Assembly: GCA_930367205.1 (NCBI GenBank)
Contig: OV884012.1
Coordinates: 37,587,520-37,651,519, forward strand
DNA: 64,000 bases
Origin: Acanthosoma haemorrhoidale
Lineage: Eukaryota; Arthropoda; Insecta; Hemiptera; Acanthosomatidae
Reading direction: 5' to 3'
Below the pieces are notes generated by a model. It worked only from the letters and a program-made list of their open reading frames with translations. It made no database searches and had not been told where the DNA came from. The translations under genes were made by a program, and so were the position numbers. Shown here piece after piece: positions 61,559 to 64,000 of the stretch (the stretch's first letter is position 1; each line of letters starts with the position of its first letter).

Positions 61559-64000
61559 CTATTCCGAAGGCTTCCTCACCGGAAGCTTTAACTGCTCTAC
61601 ATGTGCAGTCCTACGCTTCCCGGGTTCACGGTAACTTTGGATGGTCACTAAATTGTGTTCGCGAATCGCGATCACCCTGAAGGGTCCCTCATAACGGGAC
61701 GATGCTTTAGTCCGATTGGAGCCGATCCTTCGATACACGGTGGTGCCTATCGTGAAGCGCCTTTCTATCGGTCTGGCGCCCGCATTCTCCTGACCACCCT
61801 CCTAGTCTATTCGGCAGTAATTTTCGCGTAGACTTTCCTCCACAGTTTCCCCAACTCCATGCGGTTGTTGGCGAATTGAGCTGACGTCTCATCTCCCACT
61901 ACCGTTCTACTAGTGTCTCGGTGACGGCCGCGAAGACCGAAAGGGGATGGATTTCAAAGGGTGGGAACCCCGTGGTCGTGTGAACGGAGTGATTATACCC
62001 TATCACCGCGTTAGGCATTGCCTCTGCCGGCTCCAACCCTTTGTAGGCATGGTAAACACAGAGATGATCTTCCAAGGTGATGTGGAGACGCTCAACCCCC
62101 CTCTGCTCTTGGGATGCCCTAGGGTATTGACATGCCACATTACGTCCAGAGCTTTCATCTCCACTTTCATGTCGGCGTTATCAAACTCCCTCCCGCCGTC
62201 CAACGCTATCCGATCAGGGACGCCGTAAACTTGGAACCACTTCCTCAGCGCTCCTAACACTGCCTACGAAGATTTTTCCCGAACGGGGTATGCCATGGCC
62301 GTTTTGCTGAATAGGTCAACCACCGTGACCCACTCGTGTCCCTTCCAGGTAAAGGTATCTACTTGAAGGTCATTTAGCGGTGTTTGCGCCGTGAGGGTCT
62401 CAACTTGTAGCCCTCGGTGGGTGGCTATCATATTTGGTACGGTGGCAGCCCTCGCATGCCCCTAGAATCCTGAATATTCTTCCACATCTACTTGCGCTTC
62501 AACGCCTGAGCCGTCTCGTGTTCCCCCCGGTAATTTGTTTTGCCCTGATGGTACGCCAGCGTTATCTCCTTTTCAGTTGTCTCGTCCTTGATGGTTTCTA
62601 CCATCATGGTACACCACACAAATATTCGATCCACCCAAATCTGTTCTGTCCACCACAACCGTTTAATCTTTTCCCAGATGGTCGTGTTTCCTACGTACAG
62701 ATAGTGAGTCTTCCCGGGTTGGAAGCATCCTTGAGGGCACGACAAATTTGTTCATTGCTCACCCCTGGCGACGACCATATGGTCGTGGTGGTGGATCGTC
62801 GATAGCTACGGTACACTATGTTCATGGGCCCCGAGGTCTTCGTCTTCCAGATAGTCTGGCGGCGCTTATCATTTATGATTTCTCGCGCTCTTACATGTGC
62901 GCCTGCCATCCATCGAGCTCCCTCCTCCAGCCGACCGTTCCTCCTTAGCAGACTCGTGTTGGTCGCCTCCCATCTCCGGCGTCCATTCCCGCAAGAACTG
63001 CCGTACGGTCCTGGATGATTCCTCCTGATTTCTTTCTAGTGCGTTGACTGTCATCGCCCGGGACAGCCAGTCCGCCACAATGTTCTCTTTACCGCGCTTG
63101 TATACAACCTCCAAGTTACATTGACCGAGGAACTCTTTCCACCGAGTGACCCTCGCTGACGATTCCTTCAGTTTACTGACCCACTGTAGCGGTCGGTGGT
63201 CTGTGTGCACCCGGACCTTCTCCCGAACACATAGGGCCGAAAGTGATCGATCGCCCAGACTATCCCAAGTAACTCGCGTATCAGCGCGCTATACCGACTT
63301 TCCACCGATGAGGCTACTGGCCTTTTCTGTCCCCCGCCTGTGACAGAACCGCTTCCAAGGCATATTCACTGGCATTCGTCGTAATTGTGAATTGCTTTGT
63401 GAAATCAGGAAACACCAGTACCGGATGTTCCTGTAGTCGTCCCATGCACTTGGTAATGTTCGCCTCTATGTTGGGGGTGATGACTACTTTTTGAGGAGGC
63501 TGTTAAGAGGATCCAGGTATGCTGCCATTTCTGGATCGAATTACCTGTAGTAGTTCAGTCCCATCAACCACCGTATCCTATTTACGTCAGACTGAACTGT
63601 CATCTTCTGGATCGCTGCCACCTTCCCGGCATCTGGTCGGACTCCTTCCTTGGATATTGTGTACCCCAAAAAACTGATGACCTCCTGACCAAGATGGGAC
63701 TTTTCCTCCGATAATTTCAGGCCAAATTGTCGATAATTTCAGGCCGTTCTCAAGGGATCTACATGATGGGCCTTGGTCGCGCTGAATGCTAAGGATGCTG
63801 AGCAACTCATCCATGTGCCTTTGGAATGTGATAGGTGCATTTTTCAATCGAAATGGCATCCTCGTGAGCCGTAGTGACCTATCTCAAAAGTGAAGGCTGT
63901 TGGTCCCTAGGATGCATCCTCTGGGTATCTGGCAAGGGCAGGGGTATCTGGTGATCTCAGCTTGTCCAGAATGTCATCGAACCTGGGAATAGGCTACTTC
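61559..64000 (-). pseudogene. Ty3/Gypsy-type pol: RT, RNase H, integrase (partial, broken)
   Basis: Reading leftwards from the right edge on the minus strand: RT (MPFRLKNAPITFQRHMDELL at 63,859; the YxDD position reads HVDP, so it is dead; LGYTISKEGV), RNase H (HTDHRPLQWVSKLKE at about 63,210; ENIVADWLSRAM), a weak zinc-binding segment (about 62,550), the integrase core (ALRKWFQVYGVPDRIALDGG at about 62,255; VERLHITLEDHLC at about 62,090), and an integrase C-terminal segment ending KLPVRKPSE before TAG at 61,561-61,559. At least five frame changes and several stops. The last segment, after about 61,750, is open. Sequence motifs place it near, but not in, the family of the 50.2-kb fragment. 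Its 5' half lies outside the window. Confidence 0.9.

Noticed and set aside
1..64000. A CRISPR array, toxin-antitoxin pair, gene cluster or other new defence or metabolic system.
   Set aside because: The window is animal nuclear DNA with three unrelated housekeeping genes and dead transposons. Tandem repeats seen are degenerate and lack regular spacers.

Overview
This is a piece of an animal nuclear genome, almost certainly from an arthropod. It is AT-rich. Genes are split by canonical GT-AG introns of roughly 70 bases to 3 kb. The transposon mix is typical of arthropods: a mellifera-type mariner, Tc1-like elements, Jockey-like LINEs, Ty3/Gypsy-type retroelements, and short hairpin or inverted-repeat elements. 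I cannot name the species. No bacterial operon, tRNA, rRNA or CRISPR array is visible.

Three conserved single-copy genes carry the left 45 kb. (1) TTC7 (+), 15 exons from about 3.57 to 21.82 kb: the scaffold subunit that holds phosphatidylinositol 4-kinase III alpha at the plasma membrane. Its first coding exon was not found and probably lies left of the window. (2) MtnB/APIP (-), five exons at 23.27-25.22 kb: methylthioribulose-1-phosphate dehydratase of the methionine salvage pathway, with all metal ligands and the catalytic Glu present. It converges tail to tail on TTC7, with about 1.45 kb between the stop codons. (3) TSR1 (+), 12 exons at 32.30-45.21 kb: a 40S ribosome assembly factor. 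The exons join to an open frame of exactly 751 codons plus stop. The three genes have unrelated jobs and I see no sign that they work as a unit.

Transposon remnants sit in introns and between the genes: a Tc1-like element (1.6-2.8 kb), a mariner in a TTC7 intron (5.9-6.9 kb), a Tc1/mariner-type fragment (17.1 kb), a foldback hairpin (21.4 kb), an LTR element in a TSR1 intron (35.2-37.8 kb), and several short inverted-repeat families with more than one copy here. Between MtnB and TSR1 there is a degenerate tandem repeat of about 76 bp, a MITE, and two oppositely oriented LINE ends, one of them enclosed by inverted repeats.

From 46 kb to the right edge I see no host gene. The region is a patchwork of dead elements: a decayed member of an unnamed multicopy protein family (46.1-46.9 kb), a LINE (48.4-50.15 kb) cut off by a Gypsy pol fragment (50.16-51.17 kb), a zinc-knuckle gag fragment between two direct repeats (54.8-56.3 kb), a LINE reverse transcriptase with poly(A) tail (57.7-59.3 kb), and the 3' part of a Gypsy element on the minus strand running off the right edge.

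I found no convincing new biological system. The items most worth a second look are the short inverted-repeat families, the foldback structure round the 29.7-kb LINE, the 76-bp tandem repeat upstream of MtnB, and the unnamed protein family at 46 kb.
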